From Deltaproteobacteria bacterium (lineage in GTDB: Bacteria; Desulfobacterota; Binatia; UBA1149; SPBQ01), in contig JAJCZM010000008.1 of the NCBI GenBank assembly GCA_029262375.1, positions 1 to 64,000 on the forward strand: a stretch of DNA of 64,000 nucleotides. Reading direction: 5' to 3'. This document shows positions 45,431 through 54,226 of the stretch, piece by piece. Within the stretch, counting starts at the first letter, position 1. Every line of letters begins with the position of its first letter. The translations under genes and the position numbers were made by a program. A model generated the notes under the pieces. The model searched no databases. It was not told the DNA's origin and saw nothing but the letters and a program-made list of their open reading frames with translations.

Positions 45431-45964
45431 GTGTCCATTCTCGAGATCAAGAAATTCCCCGATCCGGTGCTCAAGAAGCACGCTGCCGAAGTAAAACAAA
45501 TCGATGGACGGATCGCGGGCATGCTCAATAACATGGTCGATACCATGTACACCGCGAACGGGATCGGACTGGCGGCTCCGCAAGTCGGCATCCTCGAACG
45601 CGCGATCGTCGTAGATACGGACACAGAGAATCGCGGCCGCAAGCTCGTCAAGATCATCAATCCCGAAGTGACCGAAGCATCGGGCGAGATCACCATCGAA
45701 GAAGGCTGCCTGAGCGTCGTGAACTTCACGGCCGAGATCACGCGTCCGCGCAAGATTCTCGTGAAAGGATGGACCGTCGACCAACAACAAGTCGAGTTGG
45801 AATTCGAAGACATCGATGCGGTATGCATCCAGCATGAAATCGATCACCTCGAAGGTCTGCTGTTGGTCGACCATATCTCGCGGCTGAAACGCGACATGTA
45901 CCGCAAACGCCTCAGGAAACAGGACTCCGGCGGAGGACAGGGCGGCGGTGCCCCCAAAATCTGA
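45431..45964 (+). CDS. def: Peptide deformylase
   Basis: 177 residues from a GTG. The three motifs are intact: 'GIGLAAPQVG', 'EEGCLSV' with the metal Cys, and 'HEIDHLEG' with the two metal His and catalytic Glu. It removes the formyl group from new proteins. The gene is 39 nt after priA and overlaps fmt, whose product adds that formyl group to initiator tRNA, by 17 nt. Confidence 0.97.
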   Translation: MSILEIKKFPDPVLKKHAAEVKQIDGRIAGMLNNMVDTMYTANGIGLAAPQVGILERAIVVDTDTENRGRKLVKIINPEVTEASGEITIEEGCLSVVNFTAEITRPRKILVKGWTVDQQQVELEFEDIDAVCIQHEIDHLEGLLLVDHISRLKRDMYRKRLRKQDSGGGQGGGAPKI

Positions 45965-46928
45965 AGCCTCGAGCTCGGCACCACGCACACTCGACATCGT
46001 ATTCATGGGCACACCTGTGTTTGCGCGCGTGTGCCTGGAGGCCTTGCTGGCGACACGGCATCGCGTTCGTGCGGTCGTCACGCAACCCGACAAGCCGTCG
46101 GGGCGCGGCATGAAACTCCGTCCATCGGCGGTCAAGCAGTTGGCCACCGAACACGGCATACAGGTCTTCCAACCCACAAGCGCGAAGGATCCGGAGTTTC
46201 TCTCGAGCATGCGCACGCTGGCACCCGATCTGGCCGTCGTCGTTGCATACGGGCGCATGCTGCCGAACGCATTGATCGACACCCCCACGCTCGGATGCAT
46301 CAACGCGCACGCATCATTGCTGCCCAAGCTTCGCGGAGCGGCACCGATCCAACGTGCGATTCTGGAAGGCTACGACGCCACCGGCGTAACAATCATGCGC
46401 ATCGGCGAAGAAATGGACGCCGGCGACATGCTGATCGAAGACGGTGTCGCGATCGACGCCGACACCGACGCCGCGTCGCTTCACGACGCATTGGCCGAGA
46501 CGGCGGCTCGCCTGTTGGTCGAAGCCGTCGACCTGATCGCCGACGACAAGGCTCAGTTCACGCAACAGGATCACGGCGCTGCGACGTTTGCGCCGCCGCT
46601 ACGCAACGACGAGGCGCGAATAGACTGGAACCGTCCAGCGCGCGAAATCGACTGGCACGTTCGCGGGTTCCGTCCACGACCCGGCGCGTTCACGTTCGAC
46701 GGAGAGACCCGCTTGAAGATACTCGACGCACAACCGACCGACCGTGTTGCCGAGCAACCCGCCGGCACCCTACTCGCGTCGAGCCGCGACGAACTTCACG
46801 TCGCCTGCGCCGATCACGTCGTACGAATCACACGCGTCCAACCCGAGGGAAAGAAAGCGATGCCGGCGGCCGACTACTTACGAGGCCGCCCCGACCCGCT
46901 TCCACGAGTGCTTGATGCCAAGCGCTGA
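45948..46928 (+). CDS. fmt: Methionyl-tRNA formyltransferase
   Basis: 326 residues. The GTG at 45948 lies inside def. 'IVFMGTPVFARVCLEAL' begins the fold, 'HASLLPKLRGAAPIQRAI' is the formyltransferase signature with catalytic His, and the C-terminal OB-like domain follows from about 210. It formylates Met-tRNA(fMet) using 10-formyl-THF. It is translationally coupled to def and overlaps rsmB by 14 nt. Confidence 0.97.
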   Translation: MPPKSEASSSAPRTLDIVFMGTPVFARVCLEALLATRHRVRAVVTQPDKPSGRGMKLRPSAVKQLATEHGIQVFQPTSAKDPEFLSSMRTLAPDLAVVVAYGRMLPNALIDTPTLGCINAHASLLPKLRGAAPIQRAILEGYDATGVTIMRIGEEMDAGDMLIEDGVAIDADTDAASLHDALAETAARLLVEAVDLIADDKAQFTQQDHGAATFAPPLRNDEARIDWNRPAREIDWHVRGFRPRPGAFTFDGETRLKILDAQPTDRVAEQPAGTLLASSRDELHVACADHVVRITRVQPEGKKAMPAADYLRGRPDPLPRVLDAKR

Positions 46929-48210
46929 TCCACGAGCCGTCGCTCTCTCGGCGCTCGTCGAGATCGGCACGAAAGAAGCGTTTTCGGATGCCGTGCTGTC
47001 GAGTCACCTGGACGCGTCCGCGTTGTTCGGGCTTGACCGCGGACTCGCCACACAGCTCGTGTACGGCTGTCTCGCACGCGAGCGCACGCTCGACTACACC
47101 GTCGCCGCGTACAGCGAAAGAGATATCGCCAAGCTCGCACCGGAAGTCATGGCGCTGCTACGCCTGGGTGTGTTTCAACTCGCGTTCCTCGAGCGCGTGC
47201 CTAGCCATGCCGCGGTACATGCCACCGTGGAACTCGCCAAACGCGAAGCCCCTCGCGCTGCCGGATTCATCAACGCCATCCTACGACGCTGTTCCAGAGA
47301 AGGACTCGCCAACCCGCCGTCCGGCCACATCGAGCGATTGGCCATCGACTACTCGCACCCCGAATGGCTGATCGAGCGCTGGATCGCGGAACTCGGCGAG
47401 GCTGACACGATCGCGTTGATGGAGAAGGACAACGTCGCATTACCGACGGTGCTGCGGGCACTCGTCGATCGGGACGAAGCGATCGCTGCACTCTCCGAGC
47501 GCGCCACCGATGTCTCCGCCTGCGAGCGCGCTCCCGATGGCATTCTCGCGGCAAAACCGGTGCGCGTTCCCGGCATTGCCATTCCGCAGAGCGAAGCATC
47601 GCAATTGGTCGTGCAGTTTCTCGATCCACAACCGGGTGAACACATTCTGGACGCTTGCGCTGCACCGGGCGGTAAGACCGCATACATCGCGGCACTCGTG
47701 GGCGAAGAAGGTCGCGTCACTGCCTGCGACCCCGGGCGCAACGCCAAGCGCCGCGTCACACGATTCCTCGCGACTTGCGGGGTCGACGATCGCGTCGACT
47801 TTCATGCGAAGCCGGTACAGGAGTTGGAGTCGGACACAGGCTTCGATGCGGTGCTTGTCGATGCACCGTGCTCGGGACTGGGCACGCTCAGCGAACATCC
47901 GGAGATCCGGTGGCGGCGCTCGCCCGAAGACGTGAGCGACCTGGCGGCGCGTCAAACCGAAATTCTGGAAGCTGCGGCGTCCAAGGTCCGCACCGGCGGA
48001 CGCCTGGTCTACTCGACCTGCACGATGCTGCGCGAAGAAAACGAAGAGATCGTCGATGCGTTCTTAGCACGACACGCCGAGTTCACCGCCGATACGTCTC
48101 CTCGTGGGCCCGAGTTCGAGGGACTACTCGACGGTGAAGGGCGTATGCGGACGTTGCCACACCGCCACGGCATGCAGGGATTCTTTGCTGCGGCACTCAG
48201 ACGGGCCTAG
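46915..48210 (+). CDS. rsmB: 16S rRNA m5C967 methyltransferase RsmB
   Basis: 431 residues from ATG 46915; the frame is open upstream inside fmt. The N-terminal NusB-like RNA-binding domain (about 1-135) precedes the methyltransferase domain: SAM motif 'LDACAAPGGKTAYIAAL', motif IV 'DAPCSGLGTLSEHPEIRWRR' with a Cys used for release, and motif VI 'YSTCTMLREENEE' with the catalytic Cys. It methylates C967 of 16S rRNA. It is the fourth gene in the priA-def-fmt-rsmB run, and rpe follows 14 nt downstream. Confidence 0.96.
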   Translation: MPSADPRAVALSALVEIGTKEAFSDAVLSSHLDASALFGLDRGLATQLVYGCLARERTLDYTVAAYSERDIAKLAPEVMALLRLGVFQLAFLERVPSHAAVHATVELAKREAPRAAGFINAILRRCSREGLANPPSGHIERLAIDYSHPEWLIERWIAELGEADTIALMEKDNVALPTVLRALVDRDEAIAALSERATDVSACERAPDGILAAKPVRVPGIAIPQSEASQLVVQFLDPQPGEHILDACAAPGGKTAYIAALVGEEGRVTACDPGRNAKRRVTRFLATCGVDDRVDFHAKPVQELESDTGFDAVLVDAPCSGLGTLSEHPEIRWRRSPEDVSDLAARQTEILEAAASKVRTGGRLVYSTCTMLREENEEIVDAFLARHAEFTADTSPRGPEFEGLLDGEGRMRTLPHRHGMQGFFAAALRRA

Positions 48211-48224
48211 CATTCGTCGCAACG

Positions 48225-48884
48225 ATGGCGTCGCAAACGAAAATTGCTCCTTCGATTCTCTCCGCCGATTTCGGCCGCCTCGCTGAGGAGGTGAAGGCCG
48301 TAGACGAGGCCGGTGCCGACTGGATCCACGTCGACGTCATGGATGGCCATTTCGTGCCCAATCTGACGATCGGCCCCTGCGTAGTCGATGCCGTGGACCA
48401 CGCCACCAAACTACCGCTCGATGTCCACCTGATGATCGAAAACCCGATGGACTACGCGGCGCAGTTCATCGAAGCCGGCGCGGACTATCTGACCATCCAC
48501 CAAGAGGTGGTCGACGATCTGCCGGCGGCGTTCGCCAAGATTCGCGCGTTGGGCGCCAAGCCCGCGGTGGCGATCAATCCAGCCACTGCGATCGAGACCG
48601 TTTCGCCGCTTATTTCAGAAGCCGCCATGATCCTCGTGATGAGTGTGAATCCAGGATTCGGCGGTCAAGGTTTCATGGAAGAAGCGCTACCGAAGCTCAG
48701 TGCCCTGGCCGAGCTTCGCGAGCGCTACGGTTCGGACTGCCTGCTCGAGGTGGACGGCGGCATCAAACCCTCGAACGTCGCACGCGTGATCGATGCCGGC
48801 GCCGACGTGATCGTAGCCGGCTCGGCAATATTCGGGGCCGAGAGTTATCGCGATACGATCGCCGCGCTGCGCTCGCCCGCCTAG
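48225..48884 (+). CDS. rpe: Ribulose-phosphate 3-epimerase
   Basis: 219 residues. Metal-site and catalytic residues are seen in 'IAPSILSADFGRLAEE', 'HVDVMDGHFVPNLTIGP', 'DVHLMIENP', 'MSVNPGFGGQGF' and 'EVDGGI', the last with the catalytic Asp. It interconverts ribulose and xylulose 5-phosphate in the pentose phosphate pathway. It closes the plus-strand operon that begins with priA. No hairpin terminator is visible before the tRNA promoter. Confidence 0.97.
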   Translation: MASQTKIAPSILSADFGRLAEEVKAVDEAGADWIHVDVMDGHFVPNLTIGPCVVDAVDHATKLPLDVHLMIENPMDYAAQFIEAGADYLTIHQEVVDDLPAAFAKIRALGAKPAVAINPATAIETVSPLISEAAMILVMSVNPGFGGQGFMEEALPKLSALAELRERYGSDCLLEVDGGIKPSNVARVIDAGADVIVAGSAIFGAESYRDTIAALRSPA

Positions 48885-48995
48885 CAGAACCGGCCGCCTG
48901 GCCCGCACCCGCTGACGAATCCCGCCTCGACCGGGTGGCCCGAGATCCATTCCTCGTTGAAACAGGCGATCCAAGGCATTCGCAAGACGCTCGCA

Positions 48996-49025
48996 AGTCA
49001 TTCGTAGTCATTCACAGTCATTCGA
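48996..49025 (+). repeat. Three 10-bp direct repeats upstream of the tRNA-Pro promoter
   Basis: AGTCATTCGT, AGTCATTCAC and AGTCATTCGA follow one another without a gap, ending right at the -35 hexamer. Two further degenerate copies (about 48975-48995, GGCATTCGCA and AGACGCTCGCA) precede them. The 10-bp period equals about one helical turn. Confidence 0.7.
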
Positions 49026-49055
49026 TTGGCTCTCGCTCACGGCGCGGTGTATATC
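49026..49055 (+). promoter_or_regulatory. Sigma-70-type promoter of tRNA-Pro
   Basis: TTGGCT (49026-49031) and TATATC (49050-49055) are 18 nt apart. Transcription would begin near 49062, ten nt before the mature tRNA end. Confidence 0.6.
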
Positions 49056-49071
49056 GCCCCGGACCTGTCGA

Positions 49072-49148
49072 CGGGGTGTAGCTCAGCCTGGTAGAGCACT
49101 GCGTTCGGGACGCAGGGGCCGGAGGTTCAAATCCTCTCACCCCGACCA
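49072..49148 (+). tRNA. tRNA-Pro (anticodon CGG), with encoded CCA
   Basis: Seven-pair acceptor stem CGGGGTG/CACCCCG, D-arm with 'AGCTCAGCCTGGTAGAGC', anticodon arm CTGCG-TTCGGGA-CGCAG with CGG at 34-36, T-arm 'GGAGGTTCAAATCCTC', discriminator A, then CCA. It reads the CCG proline codon. It stands alone with its own promoter between rpe and the DnaJ-like gene. Confidence 0.97.
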
Positions 49149-49170
49149 CGACAGGCCCCGCGAGCCGCTC

Positions 49171-49977
49171 ATGCCTTACAGGACGAATCTCGGCTGCCTC
49201 TGGGTCGTTCTACTGGTTCTCATCCTGGGCGGAATGCCGCTCCTGGTAGGTGTTCTGCGAGTCTTTCTCGGTCTCGTCCTCATCGTCGTCGTTCTTGGCG
49301 TCGCCGCCACCTGGTGGATTCGGCGTAACGCGGTTCTCCATTACACGCAGACACGCGGCGAGCGGCATCGTGCCTTCGTTGAGAAACTGGTCGTCCTGCT
49401 GGTGCGGCTCGCGGAAATCGACGGCGACTTGGATCGGCGCGAAGTCACTGCGATCCGCCAATTCTTCCAGAGCGATCTCGGCTACAAGGACGAACAGTTG
49501 CTGTGGATCCGCGATCTCATCAAGGAGAGCCGCAAGAGCACGGCCGATATCGAGCAAATCTGCGCGGAAATCCGCAGCAACTACATGCTGCAGGAACGCG
49601 TCATCGTCCTTCAAGTACTGGCACGTGTGGCGAACGCCGACGGCAGAGTCACTGAGGCAGAGCGCGAGTATGTCGAGCGCATCGCCCGATACCTCGGGTT
49701 GGAAGCCTTCATCGGCGGATTCGGAACCAGCGGTGCCGGCGGCATGCCCGGTGGCCAGCCGGCTGCCAGCCAGGTCGATGAGGCACTGGCCACGTTGGGC
49801 CTGCGACGCGGCGCAAGCCCGGACGACATCAAGGCGGCCTGGCGTTCCCTATCCAAAGAGAATCACCCGGATCGAGTCACCCATCTCGGCGAAGAATTCC
49901 GTACCCTGGCGGAAGAACGGATGCGCAAGATCAATTCGGCGTATGAGATTCTCAAGGACGTCGGCCTGGCGTCGTAG
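49171..49977 (+). CDS. DjlA-like membrane protein with TerB and J domains
   Basis: 268 residues. Two adjacent N-terminal hydrophobic segments (about 8-28 and 30-50) anchor it. A TerB-like helical domain follows (about 70-180, with 'AEIDGDLDRREVTAIRQFF' and 'ANADGRVTEAEREYV'), then a Gly-rich hinge and a C-terminal J domain (about 205-268) containing the essential HPD ('KENHPDRVTHLG'). The order matches DjlA, a membrane co-chaperone that activates DnaK. The J domain is short and its helix II is less basic than usual. It begins 22 nt after tRNA-Pro and may be read from the tRNA promoter. Confidence 0.88.
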   Translation: MPYRTNLGCLWVVLLVLILGGMPLLVGVLRVFLGLVLIVVVLGVAATWWIRRNAVLHYTQTRGERHRAFVEKLVVLLVRLAEIDGDLDRREVTAIRQFFQSDLGYKDEQLLWIRDLIKESRKSTADIEQICAEIRSNYMLQERVIVLQVLARVANADGRVTEAEREYVERIARYLGLEAFIGGFGTSGAGGMPGGQPAASQVDEALATLGLRRGASPDDIKAAWRSLSKENHPDRVTHLGEEFRTLAEERMRKINSAYEILKDVGLAS

Positions 49978-50071
49978 CCGTCAACTGCCCAAGCTATGAG
50001 CAATGCCGCCGGATCTAGCATCTCGCTGCTGTTTCGACACTGAAAACCCCGCCGACAGCGGCTCCGCACAG

Positions 50072-50087
50072 TGGCACCAGCATTGCT
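50072..50087 (+). promoter_or_regulatory. Candidate sigma-54 promoter of glnB
   Basis: TGGCAC-N5-TTGCT matches the -24/-12 consensus at every core position, with GG and GC 12 nt apart. Transcription would start near 50098, giving a 175-nt leader. Sigma-54 control of PII genes through NtrC is well known in proteobacteria. No clear pair of NtrC sites was seen upstream. Confidence 0.7.
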
Positions 50088-50205
50088 AGATAGATGCCAC
50101 AGATGCGCGAGTCCGACCGTCGCCCCGCTATCACGGAGCCGCGGTCGGAGAATACGCAGGCAGCGGAGGGAACGCTTTACAGTTCGGGTGCGTTCCCACT
50201 TAATA

Positions 50206-50258
50206 CCCTCTCTGCGCGAGAGGGCGTCGGGCAGCGACGCTGCCGCCACGAGTTTTTT
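50206..50258 (+). promoter_or_regulatory. Structured glnB leader: two hairpins and a T run
   Basis: CCCTCTC/GAGAGGG (50206-50224, loop TGCGC) and GGCAGC/GCTGCC (50230-50244, loop GAC) are followed by TTTTTT (50253-50258) just before the Shine-Dalgarno AGGAGGAT. The order resembles an attenuator, but the T run lies 8 nt from the stem, so this is only a possibility. Confidence 0.4.
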
Positions 50259-50273
50259 AGGAGGATCGAGTAA

Positions 50274-50612
<339 letters not shown>

Positions 50613-50643
50613 ATCGGGTTCGGCCGATACAGTTCAACAACGC

Positions 50644-50677
50644 AGAAGGCCCGCACCGATCATGGTGCGGGCCTTCT
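50644..50677. terminator. Bidirectional hairpin terminator between glnB and the LLM gene
   Basis: AGAAGGCCCGCACC and GGTGCGGGCCTTCT form a perfect 14-bp stem with a 6-nt loop between two convergent genes. A loose T-rich run follows on the plus strand. Confidence 0.85.
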
Positions 50678-50703
50678 AGTTTCTTGCACGCTGGATCGGC
50701 GAC

Positions 50704-51570
50704 TCAGAGCTTTGCGATCACCAGATCGTGGAACTCGTTGAAGCCCTTCGTGATGCCGTCCTTGTCGAACGCCGGCGGCGGGATCATGAAGCGCGACACT
50801 CCCTTCTCTGCAGCGGCGTGCAGACTCTCCGGATCGAAACCGGGCAGCGGGGCCGTTATTTCTATCTCACTCGCGTCGCGCCCAAGGCGATCGCACTCTT
50901 CGCGCATGATCGCCAGTAGTTCGCTGAGCCGACCTTCGGTATCGTCGCGACCTGGGAAATAGCCGTCGGCATAACGTGCCGCTCGCTTCGCAGAGATGTC
51001 GGTATGACCTCCGATCACGATGGGCACACCGCCCGGCTGCACGGGCTTCGGATTCGACTGCACCCTACCCCATTTGTAGTACTTGCCTTCAAAGGGCTCG
51101 TCTCCCTCTTTCCAAAGGTGGCGAATCGCCGCAACGGACTCGCGCGTTCGTGCGGCGCGCTCGTCGAAGGGAACATCCAGGGCTTCGAATTCCTCGCGCA
51201 GCCAGCCCACACCGATACCGAGTATCGCGCGTCCTTCCGACAACACATCGAGCGTTGCCATTTGCTTCGCGACGTAAGCCGGATGGCGTTGCGGAAGAAT
51301 CATGACTCCCGTTGCGAGCTTGAGCTTCGTGGTCACGGCTGCCGCATATGCCAGCGGCAACAATGGATCCGGATGCGGATCGTTATCCGCGCTCGTCATC
51401 TTACCGCTGGGGTCGTACGGATACTCCGACTTGTAACCAACCGGCACGAGAACGTGCTCGGTGGTCCAGATGGATTCAATGCCGGTGTCTTCGGCCGTTT
51501 TGGCAAGATGCGCCAACATGGCGGGTTGGCCGAGAGGCCCTCTCGTTGCGAATGCGACTCCAAATTTCAT
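50704..51570 (-). CDS. Luciferase-like (LLM) F420-type oxidoreductase
   Basis: 288 residues. The TIM-barrel luciferase-like pattern is seen in 'GIESIWTTEHVLVP', 'TKLKLATGVMILPQRHPAYVAKQ' (given in part), 'LGIGVGWLREEFEALDVPF' and 'GGVPIVIGGHTDISAKRAA'. Such proteins use F420 or FMN for hydride transfer or oxygen insertion. The subgroup with these motifs is usually annotated F420-dependent in actinobacteria and other lineages. The substrate is unknown. It is read convergently to glnB and divergently from the GT39-like gene, so it is probably a single-gene unit. Confidence 0.88.
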   Translation of the reverse strand: MKFGVAFATRGPLGQPAMLAHLAKTAEDTGIESIWTTEHVLVPVGYKSEYPYDPSGKMTSADNDPHPDPLLPLAYAAAVTTKLKLATGVMILPQRHPAYVAKQMATLDVLSEGRAILGIGVGWLREEFEALDVPFDERAARTRESVAAIRHLWKEGDEPFEGKYYKWGRVQSNPKPVQPGGVPIVIGGHTDISAKRAARYADGYFPGRDDTEGRLSELLAIMREECDRLGRDASEIEITAPLPGFDPESLHAAAEKGVSRFMIPPPAFDKDGITKGFNEFHDLVIAKL

Positions 51571-51710
51571 ACGATGATCTCCCGCGTGCGCGCGCTTGTT
51601 TTCGCGATTGTGCGACTTTCACGGGCGGGTTGGTTACCGCGCCTTTGCCTGTCACAATTCCGCCTGTGTACGTTGCGACCAACTCCGACACCAGTACGCT
51701 CTGACAATCG

Positions 51711-53204
51711 ATGAACGCGGACCTTCTATATCGCCGGTTCATGGACTTGCTCCTTTGTGTAACCATCATCGGAGCGGTCTACTTACGTTGGCCGAGCGAC
51801 CCGCAACCGTTTCTGTCGCTCGACGAGGCGTGGCGCGCGATGGGCGCCATCGACACGCACGACACCCAGATATTGCTGGCATCCGAGGTTTTCCTCGGAC
51901 GCGTGGGCGTCGCACTGGCCGGGTACGAAGCAATCGCGTTTCGCGTATGGCCCCTGCTGTTCTCGGTCGCCGCACTCACCGGCGTGTATGCGCTAGTAAG
52001 CCGCACGAGTTCTCGAGGAGCCGGTGTGTGTGCGGCCGCGCTCGTCGCGTTCGGACCTGGATTCGTTTACCACGCGCGCGAGTTCAAACCGTACGCGATG
52101 GATCTGGCGCTCGCCGTCTGGTCGATGTGGATGGCGATTCACTACGCCGAGAGAACCAACGGTAAGTCCCTCGCAGCTCTGACAGCGCTACTGTGCTTGT
52201 ACGCCGCTTCGTCGCTGACGTTCGTGTTCGTCTATCCCGCGATCCTCGCATTCGCGTGGCTCGCGGCAGACCGTAAGCAGCGCAGTTCCTTGTGGCCTTT
52301 GCTGGCTCCCGGAGTCCTCTTTGTTCTCGTCTACGCGACCTACCTCCGGCCGCAGATGATCTCAGGGGGCACGATCAACTACTGGAACGATTACTACATC
52401 GACAGCCTGACGGCCGTCGCAACAGTCGTCGGCAGCGCGCGGTTCGACATCTCGTGGTTCGTTGCCGTCGGATGGCACGTTGCGGTCGCCGCGTACTTCA
52501 TCGTACTGCCTACACTCGCGGTACTCGCGCGCGATCGCGTCGCCCTAATGTTGTTCGTGCCCTTCGTCGTTCAGGCGGGATTCGCGAGTGCGCGCCTCTA
52601 TCCGCTGTTCGGACGACCGTCGTACTATCTCTATGGATTGATCGCGATGGCACTGCCGTACGTGGTGGCCAACTGCCTGCGATCACGCACGGACGAAGGC
52701 GCGTTGAAACCACGGTTGGTCGACGCAGCACTCATCGCCGGGGTGCTCGCAACACTGACGCTGAGCTCGCCGTTGCGCGCACAGCTTGCAAGCGCACGCG
52801 CGTGGCCGGATGAGCAAGGACAGGACGTACTCCGCTTGCTGGCAGAGCACCAACAGCCTGGCGAGGCTATGTATCTGAACTACGGCGCCTACTACACGTA
52901 CCGATTCCACTCGATGAAGCCGGGCAGTCCCGCCGCTCGCACAACGACCAAGACTGTTTCCTGGAATACCGCATTGCGCGACAACTCGATGAGAAAACTG
53001 TGCGCGTCGCTCAAAGGCGCAACCGTTGGCCACCGCAAAGGCGATCGCCTGTGGTTCGTTTCGACCCACGTCCCGCACGCGCACATCTTCTACAAGGAGT
53101 TGCTGCGGAACATCGCCGACGTCGAACTCGTGCTAGGCGAGATGCACCAAAGCCTGACCTCGGCGACACTAAAGAAACCCCTCTCCCGCCTGGCCTGTCC
53201 TTGA
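51711..53204 (+). CDS. GT39-like polytopic membrane glycosyltransferase
   Basis: 497 residues with about ten hydrophobic segments. The first outer loop has the acidic 'SLDEAWRA' (about residue 38), where GT-C enzymes of family GT39/GT83 keep a catalytic Asp or Glu; 'YHAREFKPYAMDLALAVWSM' matches a second loop typical of this group. The last 110 residues are soluble and probably periplasmic. By family it would transfer a sugar from a polyprenyl carrier to lipid or protein. The acceptor is unknown. It heads a plus-strand group with a small secreted protein and a GT-B glycosyltransferase, but the gaps are large enough for separate promoters. Confidence 0.8.
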   Translation: MNADLLYRRFMDLLLCVTIIGAVYLRWPSDPQPFLSLDEAWRAMGAIDTHDTQILLASEVFLGRVGVALAGYEAIAFRVWPLLFSVAALTGVYALVSRTSSRGAGVCAAALVAFGPGFVYHAREFKPYAMDLALAVWSMWMAIHYAERTNGKSLAALTALLCLYAASSLTFVFVYPAILAFAWLAADRKQRSSLWPLLAPGVLFVLVYATYLRPQMISGGTINYWNDYYIDSLTAVATVVGSARFDISWFVAVGWHVAVAAYFIVLPTLAVLARDRVALMLFVPFVVQAGFASARLYPLFGRPSYYLYGLIAMALPYVVANCLRSRTDEGALKPRLVDAALIAGVLATLTLSSPLRAQLASARAWPDEQGQDVLRLLAEHQQPGEAMYLNYGAYYTYRFHSMKPGSPAARTTTKTVSWNTALRDNSMRKLCASLKGATVGHRKGDRLWFVSTHVPHAHIFYKELLRNIADVELVLGEMHQSLTSATLKKPLSRLACP

Positions 53205-53334
53205 GTCGGAGCCGGCGAGGACGAGAGGCAAGTCCAGCGAAGCCTGGTCCTGTCCTAACCACCTCCAAACCCAACAGTCCCCGAGTCGGACCCGCTCACC
53301 GCCGACTCCCCCGACATTTTCTCGCAGAACACGG

Positions 53335-53364
53335 TTGACGCACCCAGCCAAGGCCGGTTATAAC
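53335..53364 (+). promoter_or_regulatory. Strong sigma-70 promoter of the small secreted protein gene
   Basis: TTGACG (53335-53340) and TATAAC (53359-53364) are 18 nt apart, each with five of six consensus bases. Transcription would begin near 53371. Confidence 0.8.
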
Positions 53365-53374
53365 AGAATCATGA

Positions 53375-53394
53375 TTTGGGAATATATTCCCAAA
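53375..53394. promoter_or_regulatory. Perfect 20-bp palindrome, probable operator
   Basis: TTTGGGAATATATTCCCAAA reads the same on both strands and begins about 4 nt after the predicted start of transcription. It overlaps no gene. This is where a repressor dimer would block transcription. As RNA it could only form a tight hairpin without a T run, so a terminator is unlikely. Confidence 0.7.
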
Positions 53395-53456
53395 GATATC
53401 GCCGAGCATCGGCACCCAGGGCTCTCCCCTCTGTGCCTCGTAAAAGGAGATCCAAA

Positions 53457-53954
53457 ATGAATAAAGCTATATTTTTCAGCCTGTTAACGGCAGCCATCAT
53501 GACCTTTGGAGCACCGGTATCGTGGGCGTTCGAAGAAGCCGACCCGCTTCCCGATCGCATTGCGGATCCTGCTCCGGAGGCACCGGTTCTCGATACCGCG
53601 CTGGTCTTCACCAACGTCGGCTCGCGCCCGGCACAGGCGAAATTTGCGGCCTACGATGAGTGGGGCCAGGACCTGGGCGGCGGCGAGATCGAGATTCCGG
53701 CAAACGGCCTGGTCTACGTACTGGCGTCGCGCATCGCGAACGCTGCCGGCGTCGAAGCGTTCGTCGGTCACGTGAAGGCGAAGGCTCACGGACGAGTCAT
53801 CGCACGCTCAGTCACTCTCGGCGCGCTAGGCACCGAGGTGGATGCAGTACAGCACTACAAGCGACGCCGCGTGGCTGACGACGGAACCGACCTCACGTCT
53901 GATGATTCGCGCATCGTGACGCATATCGTCTTCCCGATCGTCGCCACCCGCTAG
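53457..53954 (+). CDS. Small secreted protein of unknown function
   Basis: 165 residues from ATG 53457, which follows AAAGGAGA. The signal peptide is clear (MNKAIFFSLLTAAIMTFGAP, cleavage after VSWA). The mature part 'TALVFTNVGSRPAQAKFAAYDEWG' (given in part) suggests a single beta-sandwich. 'FTNVGSRPA' and 'GEIEIPANGLVYVLAS' look like a fold often found in small exported proteins of unknown role. There is no Cys, no anchor and no catalytic motif. It has its own strong promoter and an operator-like palindrome, so it is likely induced under one condition and abundant. Confidence 0.8.
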   Translation: MNKAIFFSLLTAAIMTFGAPVSWAFEEADPLPDRIADPAPEAPVLDTALVFTNVGSRPAQAKFAAYDEWGQDLGGGEIEIPANGLVYVLASRIANAAGVEAFVGHVKAKAHGRVIARSVTLGALGTEVDAVQHYKRRRVADDGTDLTSDDSRIVTHIVFPIVATR

Positions 53955-54226
53955 GCGACACTCGTCGCGCCCTGAGGCCTCCGTCGGAACCCCGCGCCTG
54001 CGCGCGCGGTATCCGGCGGGGGCTGTTTTCTGTTGCCCGGTCCCACCTTCCCGTCACTGCGCACCAGCACGAGACCTCCCCCCCCACCAGCGAGCGTTTG
54101 CTGCTGCGTACGCCATATACTCTTCGCAGAAACTCCGGCCCCGTCAGGCTGGATGAGCGAGAATATGTGCACGGCTCGATTCCGCATGTGTAATCGCACG
54201 AGCTGTCTAAAGAGGTGAGAGAAAAC

